Shown here: positions 12,440-25,095 of the stretch, one piece after another
How positions within the stretch are numbered: the stretch's first letter is position 1
How the letters are laid out: the number at the start of each line of letters is the position of its first letter
NCBI GenBank assembly: GCA_039619475.1
Contig: CM077116.1
Span: 9,348,501 to 9,412,500, forward strand
Direction of reading: 5' to 3'
Length of the DNA stretch: 64,000 nt
Source: Icerya purchasi
Lineage: Eukaryota; Arthropoda; Insecta; Hemiptera; Monophlebidae
Translations under genes and position numbers: made by a program
Notes under the pieces: generated by a model
The model's database searches: none
What the model was told of the DNA's origin: nothing
What the model saw: the letters and a program-made list of their open reading frames with translations, nothing else

Positions 12440-12541
12440 TTGTGAATATTAGTGCTGCTGAGTACACTGTGCGCTTTAACTGCACAATTCCCGACGCCCG
12501 CTGATAAGAGTATGGGACTTACTTTACTTTACTTTACTTTA
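12440..12541 (+). mobile_element. Second copy of the (CTTTA)n SINE tail
   Basis: It aligns with the end of the 7738-8025 SINE. Shared blocks include GTACACTGTG versus GTACATTGTG, CACAATTCCC versus TACATAATCC, a GAGTATGGGACTT versus GTTTATGAGACTT block, and then the same ACTTTACTTTACTTT tail. The tRNA-like head is not evident upstream, so this is probably a 5'-truncated or diverged copy. Confidence 0.45.
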
Positions 12542-15299
12542 TGTTGTTTATGAATACACATATATTTTGTGTTGAAAAGTTTAATTTTCAATTTATTAAT
12601 CAAAATGCAAAAATGGATGAAGATAACTTTAATTATTCAACTTCTTTAACAACCAAGACTGATCCTCAAATTCGCTTCATGCGTCGCCGCGCGTATAATC
12701 TATTTTTGTATATTATCTGTTAGATCTAGTGGAGAAAAAAAAAAACAAATACGACGTCGGTGCACTTCCGACATTCATTGATTTATGGTCGGTCGTTACA
12801 ATATTCGAATGAATTTATGTGACGGTGAATGCCCACGCATCGGTTACACTAGCAAGAGCTATTTTATGATTGTTGTTTACGCACTCGTACTCACAGAGTC
12901 GCCGTTTTTAATTGTTTTTAATCATTTACTTAATCGGAAATCTCTCGGAATTCGTTTGAAAGAAATCTACTAATTAAATTGTTTACGTAAACGTTAGAAA
13001 TACATTTTAATATTCATTACGAGTAAGAATTACCTGCAATTAAAGGGAGAACTATATTTGTATTTTCGAAAATATTCCCTTTGAACTCATTTATATTCTT
13101 TACTTTCCTTACAAGGGTTATCCTACGATATAAGCGACGGAAAAACTAATCATGACTTCTCACATGTTCACGAGCGGAACACGAACAGAGACCTACCATT
13201 CAGAGATGCGCAAATCAACTCCGCTAGAATAGTTTTGGGTACATGTGCCATTTCCGATTGCGGATATAAATATATCCGCTTTGCAACTTCCACTCCGATT
13301 CGGATTTCATCATTCCAAACAAAGTAACAGAACGTCCTCTTGAACGCAATGCGCATACATGCAGCTAACGCCTTCCGGAGTGTTGAGATACATTAAATCA
13401 ACCCGGTCAGGTTAAATCCGACTGTGTGTCCGGAATGACATTTGTTCGTTGCATGACATCTTTCGGGGTTCAGATTAAATCACAGCGTCGGAGATATATC
13501 CGAACGTGGATATATTTTCGGCAGGATGTGTGTCTATGCCTACTACCATTAAAATTACCATTCTGGTTTGTCCTTCATAAATTAAAATATCCTTGTCTGA
13601 AAAATACGCAGATAGAACCGAAAAAAAAAAAAAAAAAATTCTCGCTACGTCACTCAATACACTATAATTAAAACGACGAAGATGAAAAATTTGAAGCAAT
13701 AAACCTGTTCGATAAAATAAAAAATAATATTTAACGAAAGTGCCGATATTGACTGCGAAATGAATTTAAAAAATCGGCTGCTTAAATATTTAAATAATTA
13801 TTAATTATTATATTAAATGCCAATAATACCTGAAAAGTGTTACCCTTATTTTTATATCCATATTCATATAGTCGGAAAATTTGTCCGTCTCACTAATCAA
13901 ACGAACTGCCCGCCGATCGATTTTTTATTCCGCCTATGCGGATAGTTCTGTGAGGAAGTTTTCTTAATAAGTTTCTCTGGTGTAGTTTAGCCGAATTATA
14001 GATGATTTAATCAATGAATTAGAGAGAGTAGATAAGATGCACTTAATAAAACAGAAAAAAAAAAAAAATCGGATAAAATATTTAAAAAAAACTATAAACG
14101 CGTAAATATTTGAATTGAATGACTATTACGATAAACGTCGATTAAACGTAAGAAATTAAACGATTACCACACGGTAAATGTAAATACCAGCTACAATGTT
14201 TTATTAATTTCCCCGGTACAAATCGTTCCGCCTCTGTTCTCTTTACGTTACTCAAATCTAAAAACCTCTGTTACAGGTTCTAAACATACCAGCCACGCTC
14301 AATGCTCTACACAGTGTGGAAATAAAGGAAATATTATTCATATTTAAAATCCTTGCCCGACTTGGCAATAATAAATTCATTTCGATAAAATGCTTGACCG
14401 AACGATAACGGCAAGAAGATGTTCTTTTAAGAATGTAATTATAGAAGGTCGGCGTAAGTAGCAAACCTGATTAGTATTCTCTGACCAACCGGGAGAGGGT
14501 ATGGATTTTCTATATTTCTTAAAATGATGGCTGTATCTTTAGTCGAACGAAATTGGATGGCGACATGTTATTATCGAGAATCTTCGGCTAACCTTGAAGA
14601 CCGTTTATGAACAGATTTTTGTCGGAAAGAGAAAGAATCATTTAAACATAAAAAAACAAACAAATTAAACACTATTCACATTTAATTTGATTTGAAAGTG
14701 CAAGAATAAGTACACGGGGGCGACTGATAGTCCAGGAATAAAAAAAAAAAGAGACGTAAATTATAGCGGTGATGGAAATTTATACGAAGCTCAGCGGACA
14801 CCGATGAGCGTGCATAGAAGGTGAGGCCACGACGGCAAACAACTTCCCGGAGAATTATTGACGCGAGAACGTATACATAATAACGCTAATTCTTTATAAT
14901 GATATGTTCAATTTATTTTCAGTAAACAATATTTTAGAAATATGAAGTGTACAGAAATCATCAACGAATCCTGCGCGACGGGAGTTTGAATACTTTCAAT
15001 TTTATTTTCAAACCTTCCAGCTGCCGTAACTACTGTCGCTTTTCCTTTATCGAGTGTTTCGTTTTAATTATATATTAGTATACTCAGAGGATAACAAGCG
15101 GAAAAATTTAAAAGGGGAGGAAAAATGAAAAACTTGAACATTTTAATATGCGGGGGCAACAGCTGGTTTGCACCGGATAGTAGGCAAACATTCCGTTCGA
15201 TTTTCGTGCTTTCGTAGTCTAGCGTCCGAAAAAAAGCGTCACATGAGCTTTTTCGTGTTTTCGAGGGAATTTAACAATTGCGGTTTTCGATGAGCCAGC
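12542..15299. other. AT-rich non-coding stretch
   Basis: Only short frames occur (60-80 codons), all of AT-rich composition and unrecognised. A-runs occur near 13619, 14054 and 14740. Confidence 0.5.
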
Positions 15300-16690
15300 C
15301 GTGTACTAGTAACGTTTAAAGTAATTTACAGGGGAAAATTCCGCGAGCTGCGCGCCCCTTATTAATTTAATACGTCTTTGTTTAATTAAGAAAAGCTCTT
15401 CAGCTAATCGGGTCGGCCGCTGATGGCTCCGATTTTCGCGCCGAGAATTGATAACGATAGAGACGATCATCCGCCTCTTACCTGCGTTCCATCGTCGTCG
15501 GCTGGAAAAATGCATCGTCATGCGTGCCGACTAAAGCGCGGTGGCAAAACAATAATGTAAAGTTTGTTTACGGAGTGCTGGCTCCGGCACTGCAGGTAAT
15601 TTATGGGCGCGAAGGATAGAGTTGCTTAACAGTGTATGACAGCGATATTTAACGAGCAAACTATTACCGCTCATCAGCTATATCGTTCGAACCATTTCAC
15701 GCTCCGTGAACTGTGATTAACTTTCAGACTACTCTCGCACTATTTACACATTTACAGCTCTAGCCCGAGTTTTTTGACAAAATAATTCGAAATATTCTTC
15801 CAGTTCGGACACAGGGTTTTACACTTTTTGTTCGAGTTGTTTTTCTCTATTGGTTTTTCGGCCCCGGTATAATATACTTCGCACGAATTATAATTATAGG
15901 GGCACGGCGAAATCAAAGGTGGAACGAGTTAATTCGACCAAGACCGAACGCGTGCCTAGAAAACTTTTTTCTCTCGTAATTTCGCGAGTCTTTGGATCCC
16001 TTCGCCGCATTTAAGCGCTATCCGAAAATATGCAACTCAACCACCGCGCAATTTTGATTCGAGCCTTTGTTCGAAATCAAAAGAAATCCCGAAAAAAACC
16101 TTAAAAAAATACAAACCCGCCGATTAAAAGAAAGTTGAATTTCGAATTCAATATTGCACCCCGTTTCAGCATCTTCGCGTCACCAACCGCGTTTTTTACC
16201 CGACTTACGTTAGGATTTAAATCGGTTTTCCCCCTTTTGCACGAGACGTTCGTTTCCTCGCATTCTGCGTATTAGTGTGTCCGGCGACGTAATAAATTCG
16301 CAACTCTGCTGCCAGATAATACATCGGGCAATTGCCGCATATTTGCAACAACGAATTTCTATGACAATTTGAGCAAGGATGAAAACACGCACACAAATGC
16401 CTAGCGATTGAAACGTTGTAGCCCGAATAGCTTTTGTCTCTTTTCACGACGGCACTGCTATCAAGACGCTTGACTGAGTCCTTATGGTGGAGGCCGATAT
16501 CTACTGTCATAAATAGATGTGCAAAAAATGTTTTGGAAAAACAGAGACGAATTAGTGTACTACAGTTTTAAGACACGGCATTTTTTTTTTTTTTCGCATT
16601 TTAGTCAATTACTTTGCGGTTTTAATTAAAATCTACTTAATTTTTCCGGAACTGACTTTCAGTATTAGACAAAAAAAAAAAACACGAAAG
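15300..16690. other. CpG-richer patch, possible regulatory or exonic DNA
   Basis: This is distinctly more GC- and CpG-rich than its flanks. Minus-strand frames of 71 codons (15306-15521) and 97 codons (16217-16510) are open but unrecognised. A strong minus-strand donor motif, CAG then GTAAGA, lies at 15476-15484, and a plus-strand CAG then GTAATT at about 15593. All three frames around the first site are open, so frame gives no help in deciding whether it is an exon. Confidence 0.35.
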
Positions 16691-16699
16691 GATAAGTCC

Positions 16700-16893
16700 T
16701 ATATATCCCTGATAAGGTAGCATAGATTATGAAGTTAGGGTAACAGTCTGTGTCGGGGCCAGTTCCATTCTCATCGGATTTGGGTAAAACCAATATTCAA
16801 TGTCACATTGGATATGCAATTCTTGAAAACCTATGATGCTTTCGTTTTGGTGAGCACTTTAACCACACTAGGTGCTACCGAGCTATCTACCTT
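16700..16893 (-). mobile_element. tRNA-derived SINE, minus strand
   Basis: Read on the minus strand, the segment begins TAGATAGCTCGGTAGC and continues CTAGTGTGGTTAAAGTGCTCACC-like sequence. That is the A-box half of insect tRNA-derived SINEs (usual core TAGCCTAGTGGTTAA) with a two-base insertion. CATAGGTTTTCAAGAATTGC then stands where the B box would be, degraded. The body runs to about 16700. No clear target-site duplication was found. Confidence 0.45.
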
Positions 16894-16905
16894 TCGGTAT
16901 TAGGG

Positions 16906-19900
16906 GAAAAAAAACCGTTGCTAGATTTACAACGATATAAAGACAAAATTTAAAGAAATTCGAAAATATTTTAAATTTGTTTAAGGCAGTTCTGAATTAT
17001 TATTATTATTATTATTATTAGCAAAAAATTTAGTTGAAACCGAAAAGTACCAGAACGCTGACGACTTTAAACAGAGGAACTATTTTATCGCGTTAGAATT
17101 CACGAACCAATGAATCCGATTTTGAAACTCTATATAATATGTTTACGTAATTTATATTTATTTTCACATCGGGCAAATGTCGCAGATCGTGATAGAAAAA
17201 GAAAAAAAAGGAGAAAGTTAAATCCCACGGTTAAAAATTTTCCTCCGCTAAACTAATACGCAAAAGCGAAAAAAAAAAAACAAGGAAAGAACAATCTTGT
17301 ATATTAAAAAAGCGTGATTCAATTCCTGTTTTCCGAGCGATTGACGTTGTAAAGAAAATGAGAAGAAATAAATGAATTAAGCGAAATTGAAAGTAAAAGA
17401 AGAAAAAAGAGGAGGAATGTTTAAAGTGATAAACATTAAAAAAAAAGAAAAAAAAAATGTTTGTCTTGTTTGTGTCGAGACGGTTGAGCAGAACTGGTTA
17501 TTGAAACATAAAATATCTGGAAATCCTATGGTCACTGTTAATCTAACTGCTCGTCTCCGTTTTAAGAAAAAGTTCCCACGGCGCGAAGACCTGAAAAAAA
17601 ATATGCTCCACAGCTAGAGATTATTATTAATAAACGCTAAGAGCAACACAGCTCTTATCGGATTAATTTTTATCCGAGTTGGAGGGGACACGGATTAAAG
17701 GTTGTCCGTGAAACTGAACGCGAGAAATCGAATGATCGGACAATTTTTTTCCCGCTGTTTCTCGCACATTTTTAACGTTCGCTAATGTTGATAATATCAG
17801 TCGATTTGTTAACGGCCCGACGTGTAATTTATCATGAGACAATTCGATAATTATTCGAGGTTCGACACGAAAGTGAAAATGCTTCCAGATTCATTCATCG
17901 ATCGGATCTTGACAGATTCGTTATAGCTGATCGACGTAAAAATTAACCATCGAGAATACACTATCGGTGAAAGGCCGCGACCGCCAATTTCACAGCACGC
18001 CCTCTTACGGAATATCATCATCGGGGGCTTCGTCGCTTCGTTGCGGTTCGTCGGCATTGTGGTAGAACCGTGTCAAATATATCGCTAAAATTAACTAAGT
18101 TAGTCCAGCTGAATTCGAAATGAAAACGCTGCCGTCGATATTACACCTACGGCTCGGAATCTCGAAATCGAGATTTCCCAAATTTCGAAATTAAATAAAA
18201 GGGCGGTGGAAGATTCCAAGTATTCCGAGTGTTCCGAAATGAAATTGTCGCGTTTGCCAGAGATGAGATATTTCATCGGACGTTTCGGAATTGCAAAATA
18301 AAACCAAAAACATAAAGCATCATTACTCGAAAGGTTAATAATAGTGCGATGTTTCGAAAATTGGATTTTTTTATTTTTATTACAATTATTATTGCACCAC
18401 TACTCGTGCAGTTATGCCCATCTGTGGTATTATAGAAATAAATCGAAATTTTAAATTCAGTCGAAATTAAAATTATTATTAATTATTATTATTGTTATTA
18501 TTATTGTGTAATTGCCGAGATTATTACAGTACATGGTTTAATGGTGTAGGGGTGTGTTTTAATAGCTTAGCCGTTCTCATATAATACCTTGGACCTGATT
18601 TGGCTCGTTTGATAACGCGGAAAGTTGAAGGGTGCTCAGATGGCTGCTCAATCCAGTTTACCAAAATATGCTCAGCAGTTGGTGAGACGGGTGAATTATA
18701 CAAGGGCAGGCGGCGGAGGGAGATGCTCCTCTGACAAATAGTTATGGAGTACTTATTACACTCTATGCGGATTTAAGGATCATTCGATAATAATGGTTTT
18801 AAACTAAAACTTTCTGAATGGAAGTGGGGCAATTTTTATTTATCGATTAAGCAAAAAACGTACAACATTGAAACAATATTTTCGTCTCAGTTTAATGACG
18901 TGCTTTTGTTGTTTTTTTTAAATGTTGATTATTCGTTTTTGTTTTTTGAGGTAAAATTCTAATTACACGAGCCGTGTACATTCGAACGGCCTACCGCAGT
19001 ATGAAGTTCAAGCGGCTTCCTCCAGCAAACTTAAACACAAAAACTGTATTTTTAAAAAATCCATTTAAAATGATAGGCCGAATGCTCTCGAAAAAGAAAT
19101 GGCCTAGATTTTTCAAAATACTTCTCGACGAATGAAATGGTAATTTAAACAAAAATTCGCCGGCAGCCTTGTGTTTGCCAGCGATTTGGTGACGGAGTAA
19201 GCTAGCGATGGAAACAAACGTCGTAGCAAGTTTTTATTGTTGTGTCCAGTCTTACAATTTCGTACATGTCTCAGGTGTGCCCCCTTGGAAACCACGTAAT
19301 TTTTTCGTTCAACCTTTGTCCGAGCGTGATATTTTTCACTACGCTACAATTGAAGAATGCGAAGTCATCCTCCTGACCGTAAGAGAATTCGAACTTTTAA
19401 AGCGAACATTTTAAATTTAAGTTTAATTATAGAACCGGTATGTCCAAAAAAAAAAAAAAAAAAAAAAAAACAGTTTTGCGTTAAAAAGAAGACAAATCTA
19501 AGAAATTATTATCAGTTCCGCACAATTAGCCTCGGAGTCGATGCGTTTTTTTCGCGACTTGTCCTAATTTTAAGATTTTTAATTGTTTTTGATTAAAACT
19601 TTTTTTGAAATTACTTATCGCCTAATTATAAAAAAATCGAATCTTAATAGATTAAGAGCACCCCCCCCCGCTCTGTTAAATTCTCTAAACTAACCAGTTG
19701 TCATTTTTCGGGAAAAGGAATGACAATGCGCGCGTACCGGCACGGGATAAAAACGATGGCGATATTACGCGCGAATGTGCACTTTATTGTAAAAAAAGGG
19801 AATCGGCCGAGGTTAGAGAGGCGCGAAAAGGCGGTATAGGAGAATAACGATAATTTGTATCATCGGCGGCTGATTATTTGCCGGTTTCCGTTATTGCGCT

Positions 19901-20712
19901 GCTAAATTATGTCCTAGCTGTTTGTCAAATTGTTGCCAATTCTCCTTTTGACGGCATTTTATCCGACGCTTATATACTTCGCTATTTATTCGTCTTTTGT
20001 TTTCTACTCCCGTTCGACGGCACACCGAACGTGCCGTCTCATTTTTACACCTGCTTAACGACCGCGATGCAGCGCTACTCGTTTTTCCATAAATCACAGT
20101 TTCTCGTCTTCTTATTGAAACGTGATTTACGCCTTGTTCCATGCGTTGCTCTTCGTGTTAGGCCACGTCTCGCCAATTTATCACGCCGCTGACGATATAT
20201 CATAAGCGGCTCCCGCGATACATCGCCACACCGTTCCTACCCACGGCGCGATCTTCGTAGAACCACCACTACCCGTTCATTTAGTTACATAGTTCCTTTT
20301 TTTCGTTCCGACTGCATTCGTCACTGAGCTCATTATCGCGACTTTCCCGATCGTTATCTAACATTTTTCGGCCCTGTTAAATGCTATCGATTTCGGCTTG
20401 TCTAATTCCGATATTTGACTAAACTACAATTGTTACACGCGGCTTACGCTATCGCCAAGTGCGCCGAGTGAACATCGAAAATTTTTAACGTTTTTTTTCT
20501 TAATGTAGATATTCTTAGATTGCAACACGAAGGATGGTAGCGGCGAATTATTTAATATTCTCAATTTATGCTCCATTATTGCTATGCATTTGAGGTTTTT
20601 ACGAGAAAAAGACCTTAAGAGGAGATAGTCTAAAAACAATAAAACGATTATTTTAGAATCGAGAATATTTTTCGCTATTTTATAAACACGGCGTAATTTT
20701 TAATATTCTTAA
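16906..20712. other. Non-coding stretch with two CpG-richer patches
   Basis: It holds an ATT array (16998-17021), AT-rich DNA, a CpG-richer patch at 17.7-18.1 kb, an unassigned GC-richer block at 18590-18790, a 27-base A-run near 19446-19470 and a second CpG-richer patch at 19.7-20.4 kb. The 104-codon frame at 19878-20192 is hydrophobic and unrecognised, and the opposite strand is also open. No exon can be defended. Confidence 0.45.
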
Positions 20713-20715
20713 AAA

Positions 20716-20817
<102 letters not shown>

Positions 20818-21209
20818 AAGTCGTGTTAGTTACACCACTTATAACTCAAGAACAGCTGGACCAATTTTTATGATCTTTGATTTGTTGGATTTGTCTCCAC
20901 ACCGAATAGCAGAATACGAAATTTAAAACAAAATTTATGAAGAAAATTCATTTCTTTTTGCTGTTTTTGGCCCCAAAGGGAGTTCATACAATTATTTAAG
21001 CTTAATTTTTGAATTCTATGAAAGGGCTTCTATGTTTTGTTTTATATTTCGAATTTCGCTTTTAAAGGGTTATCTGGTGGTGAGCTATGAATTATTTAAA
21101 GGTGATTTTTCAGGTCGTTCTAAATTTATATTCGAGACGGTTTCTTGTCGCCCAGGGTAATCGCTCTGCTTAAAATTGTAAATTATCATAGATGGAAGTT
21201 TAATTGTAA

Positions 21210-21716
21210 CTTTCACGATCTGAGGTATATGTCACATTCTTATGGGTCCCTGGTCATGTTAGGGTTCCCGGCAATGAGCAGGTTGACTTGGCTGCTAAGG
21301 CAACTCTATCTAGCCCGATGCCGTTTAACGCTTTACTGCCTCGTTTTGGCGCCTCAGTCTTTCTGATGCACTTTGCTGAGGAGTGGAGCAAACTATGGTC
21401 AGAACAAACAACCTGGCTCAGGTCCATAAAGTCGGACACCGACCCATGGTGGCCGCCGTTCCCCGTCACACGTAGGGATTTCTCGATCCTATCGAGATTG
21501 CGCAATCATGTCTTTGAAGGAGCTTCCCCTCCGGTCACTTGCTCTCTGTGCGGGTTCATGGCCTCACCAACTGTAGAGCATCTGCTGAAATGGTGCCGGC
21601 ATACTTCCCGTACTTCTAGTCATACCTCACCCCACCGTCTGTTGTCGAACTACCCGGGTTGTGTTCGGGCAGTGTTGAATTTTGCAGCATCGAACAGACT
21701 GCACCGCCTTCTGTAA
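21210..21716 (+). pseudogene. ORF2 C-terminal fragment: RNase H end plus Cys/His motif
   Basis: The frame runs from just after an in-frame TAA (21207-21209) to the stop at 21714-21716. Its start reads FLWVPGHVRVPGNEQVDLAAK, the last conserved block of a retrotransposon RNase H domain; the Asp in this block is one of the catalytic acidic residues of the family. The protein continues through a Trp-rich spacer to CSLCGFMASPTVEHLLKWC, a CxxC...HxxxxC finger typical of the C-terminus of LINE ORF2 proteins carrying RNase H (I/jockey-group elements). The endonuclease, reverse transcriptase and most of RNase H are missing, so the copy is inactive. The usual G after PGHV is R here. The remaining frame is uninterrupted, suggesting a fairly recent insertion. 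Confidence 0.8.
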
Positions 21717-21728
21717 TTTCAAGTGAGT

Positions 21729-21770
21729 CTAGGTGCCGTAATAGCCCAGGTAGTTACACACGGCGCCTAG
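21729..21770 (+). other. LINE 3' UTR stem-loop
   Basis: CTAGGTGCCG at 21729-21738 pairs with CGGCGCCTAG at 21761-21770 (10 bp with one G-U pair), leaving a 22-base loop. It lies between the ORF2 stop and the A-tail. LINE reverse transcriptases often recognise a 3' hairpin in their own RNA, and this is the obvious candidate. Confidence 0.6.
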
Positions 21771-22091
21771 ATTTATATTTATAAATTTAATATTTAAAAA
21801 GAAAAAAAAAAAAAAATTGTAATTTACGATCCAATTCTGATAAGTCAAACCGTTTCCGAGCTATTGTATAATTGAATATTTTTGTCTTTTGTGAACCATC
21901 TTATTGGGTTATATTGCTATTAAGGAGAATAATGCCTTGCTGCGGCGTGAATTACATTCATTTTAATGCGATTAAAATACTTTTCATTTTTAGTATTAAT
22001 TTTATCTTAATAAAAAACTGAATTTAATTCGGCTAATAAGTTAACACAACATTTATTTTTTAAAGTGGTACGAAGTTCGCTGGGTCAGCTA

Positions 22092-22092
<1 letters not shown>

Positions 22093-22145
<53 letters not shown>
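22093..22145. repeat. TA microsatellite, right flank of Helitron-like element
   Basis: A (TA)n array begins directly after the CTAG terminus and continues the array seen at 20717-20812. Confidence 0.9.
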
Positions 22146-22152
<7 letters not shown>

Positions 22153-23599
22153 AATATATTTTTTTGTGTCATACTTTTTAATATATAACCCGTACAGGAG
22201 ATTTTTGGGTCCTTAAAGGTTTACTATATTATAAATGCAGTTCACCTTAGCCTTTTATTAATTAAAGTAACAAATACACGTAACACATTAACGCGTATGC
22301 TAGAGACATTTATCTTTTTTCTTTTTTTTTGCGAATGTCTTTAGAAGGAGAATAGCGTAAATTATCTGGAAGGGAGCTTAATTATCAACCAATTTTACGA
22401 AAAGAGAAAACGAAAGATCGGTAAAGATTCGAACGTAATACATGAAAGATTACGATTTACGGACTGACCACTTTCCGGGAAATCTGTGGAGAAGTCGAGA
22501 AATTTGTTGAGGATACAGAAAAATACTTTTGCGCATAGAGAATACCTGAAAGGATCAAAAATGATTAACTCTTTCACTTTGCATAGATAATATAAAAAAC
22601 GAATAGAATCAGATTTTGCCAGTAATCAAGAAATAACGTTAGACAAATTACGCATTATTTCGCGAGAAGTAAACATTTAAATAAAGCAATCGCGGTCCGC
22701 GGTGAAAAGAAAGTGTGTAGCGAAATATTTACAGATTATATCTCGATGGCTAAAGAAAAAGCTAGAAGGTCGCGAGAGGTTATTTCGAGAAGAAGAAAAA
22801 AAATGGGAGAGAAAAGTGGCTTATTTCCCAAATTCAGACATTTTCGTCTTTACTAATATAGTTGTTTGGTCTTTTCTTAATTAGGCGATAATTCAAATCT
22901 GCAACAGATGCAAACTTTACTAATTGGTTTTTCTTTTCCACTATTAAAGATGACAGCGTAGAAAGGATTTTCTAGCGTAATTTAATATTCAATCTTATGT
23001 TTATAAATTTATTCCGCTTCTGCCTTTTGAAACTAACTGCATTCGAACTTTTACTCGAAGCAGACGTTATTAGTTAAAGATATAATCGCGGCCAACATGT
23101 AAGAAACGTGTACAGTCTTCTTCTGAAAAAAAAAAAGAAAAAAGAACAATCAATTTAGGTCTAGGATGCGGGCAATATTTCGGAGGATAAGTTATATTAG
23201 AACGATAATAAGAGTATACTAAAAATTACACAATTAATAAGATTATCAATATGTAAAGTTGCAGGTAATCTGACCGTTATGTCTGTAATTAAAAAGTGTG
23301 TCTCGGACACGGCGATTACGACGGAGAAATAATTAACGAGTATCACAATTTCCATAAGCAGCTTGAAAACGTTCTAATCATTAGGCGTTGTTGATATTTA
23401 CTGAGAAACGCTAACTACACAAATAGACAAAATATTAACGAGGAGTCAGTCAGTTTTTTTCTCAGAAAAATGTGCCGGATAGGAAATCGGAAAATTCAGT
23501 AGTTTACTGAATCCGGATTCTATTTGACTAAAATTTAATCGCGTTCGCGAACGATTCAAATGTACCGGTCCGCTTAAAGTCTGATCGGAACTGTCGCGC
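22146..23599. other. AT-rich non-coding stretch
   Basis: No recognised repeat or gene. There are short frames only and A/T runs. Confidence 0.5.
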
Positions 23600-25095
23600 T
23601 GTATACATTTGTATTATTATTCTTCGTCAACAACGAGTTATCGGCAGATCGTTGTAAGGTCGCGCCATATTGTCGCTATCAATGTGGACCGCTACTGCCA
23701 TTCTGGAACCAGTTTTTCCATATAGGATTCGGCTCGCTTCCATTCTTGGATTACAGCGCTTCCAGCGATTAGGAAAAAGTGTCGTATGGCCTCTACCGAG
23801 AGAGGAAGTGGTTTGCGAACAATACGTGTCCACTGTCGACCGGGCGATTTGGTGTCGTCGCTACGGAACGCAACACGGGAGAATAATTCGCTAACCAGTC
23901 GCGCGCGATCGTATAACGGTTTTCGTTTTCGCCGCGAGTCCGCCTTTCTCGCCTTATTGTTTCCGGCTGCCGTTGTTACGTCTTCATAATAGATTTGGTC
24001 GAAACTGTTGTTGCGCCGTTCGAGAAGAAGCTGCGAGACTAGGATGCGCGCTGGTGTTGGCGTTTGCGCGCTACATAGATTTGTCAGTAATTATGTGCCC
24101 GGTCAATATAATCATTGTAGAAACTAGTTTGGCGCGGCAAACGGATGTGCAGGACCGGTTCGCCGTCGGTGGCGGCGACCAGTGAGAGTTGGGTCCGGGA
24201 AAAGTAGTACCGAAAGCGCGGTAAGACGCCGGTGTATCGCGGGGAGTGCGCGTTGGATTTGCGGTGGATGTCATCGGCGACAACGCGCGCGGATGTCCGA
24301 CGAGGTGACCGGTTTCATCGATTTCTGATCGGCAGCAGGAGCTGCACGGGCGTGACGGCGACGCGGTCAAGCTGGGCTTATGCTTTTATCTGGAATTAAG
24401 AATCTTCTGTTTTATTATCGGCCTGTTCTACATATCGTATGTCTGCGCGCTGGGCGCGAGCACCGCGTTGTGCGTTGTTTACGTTTCTGGAAGAAAGATG
24501 TAACCCTCCGGGGTTAGTGTTCTGGAGAACTGTCGAGGACAGAACCGACGGGACAGGTGTAAAACCAGTTCCAGAACGGTGTTTAGAGTGTAGAGTCGCG
24601 CGGTTGAAAAAATTACTCCAGCTCCTAGCTACCACATGCGCTTCCGTTGCTGCTGCCCCGGATCGATGCGATACGTCCGACGTAATCTCCCCTGCAACAA
24701 CAGAGCGTTCCTTCGCCGCGGCTCCGATCTCTGCGCATCGCTGTTATTATATCGTCCGGTCGTTCGCGCCACAGACACACAGTAGTCGTTTCCAGAGTCG
24801 TTCCTCCGTTACTCTAATTCTGCTCTCTACCGTTCGTTTCGTCCTTGTCTAGCAGTCGTTATCGGTGGCCGCCGATCTTCTCTTGCACAACCTGAGCCTT
24901 ATCAAGACCTCTCCGGCAACGAGTTATTATGGAGCGGTTTTGCCTTGTGGCGGCCCATTGGATCTGTCGACCACGCGAACCGCTTTTATCGGTTCTCACG
25001 GTTTTTCAGCACCAACGCGCGCTCCCGCCATTTGTGCCCTTTCCATACACGACGATCTGCGCGCCCTCTGTTGGCCACTGAACGGCAATTAGTGT
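23600..25095. other. Largest GC/CpG-rich island; candidate promoter or 5' exon
   Basis: This is the longest GC- and CpG-rich patch in the window, ending just before a TA array. Open frames occur on both strands: plus 24439-24852 (137 codons) and minus 24071-24370 (99 codons). All are Arg/Ser/Pro/Ala-rich, as GC-rich DNA would give by chance, and none is recognised. A TCAGT initiator-like pentamer is near 24084 and a GCG then GTAAGA donor-like site at 24218-24226. Together these could mark a transcription start with a 5' UTR exon on the plus strand. A plus frame around 24330-24475 contains a hydrophobic run (FCFIIGLFYISYV) that could be a membrane segment. None of this is decisive. Confidence 0.35.

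Larger units (their letters stand above)
21182..21816 (+). mobile_element. 5'-truncated LINE with poly-A tail, nested in the Helitron-like element
   Basis: It holds the end of an ORF2-type frame, a 3' UTR with a strong hairpin and an A-tail at 21802-21816. ATTGTAA occurs just before the proposed start (about 21175-21181) and again after the tail (about 21815-21822). This is consistent with a short target-site duplication, though the A-tail makes its length ambiguous. The 5' truncation is normal for target-primed reverse transcription. Confidence 0.6.
20821..22092 (+). mobile_element. Helitron-like non-autonomous element, interrupted by a LINE
   Basis: The left end starts with TC (TCGTGTTAGTTACACCACTT) and continues into an AACTCAAGAACAGCTGGACC block. 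I know that block from insect Helitron families. The right end is GAAGTTCGCTGGGTCAGCTAG, finishing in CTAG and followed by T, as the Helitron CTRR rule requires. GAAGTTCGC-type sequence just before the end suits the subterminal hairpin. There are no TIRs and no target-site duplication, which fits rolling-circle insertion. The base before TC is G rather than A, so the exact left boundary is uncertain. Rep/helicase coding is absent. About 635 bp inside belong to a later LINE insertion. Confidence 0.55.

Noticed and set aside
18590..18790. GC-richer block as a SINE
   Set aside because: No A or B box, tail or second copy was found in the window, so it was left unassigned.
24439..24852. 137-codon plus frame in the GC-rich island as a gene
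   Set aside because: The composition is what GC-rich DNA yields by chance, the opposite strand is also open nearby, and no family or splice structure supports it.
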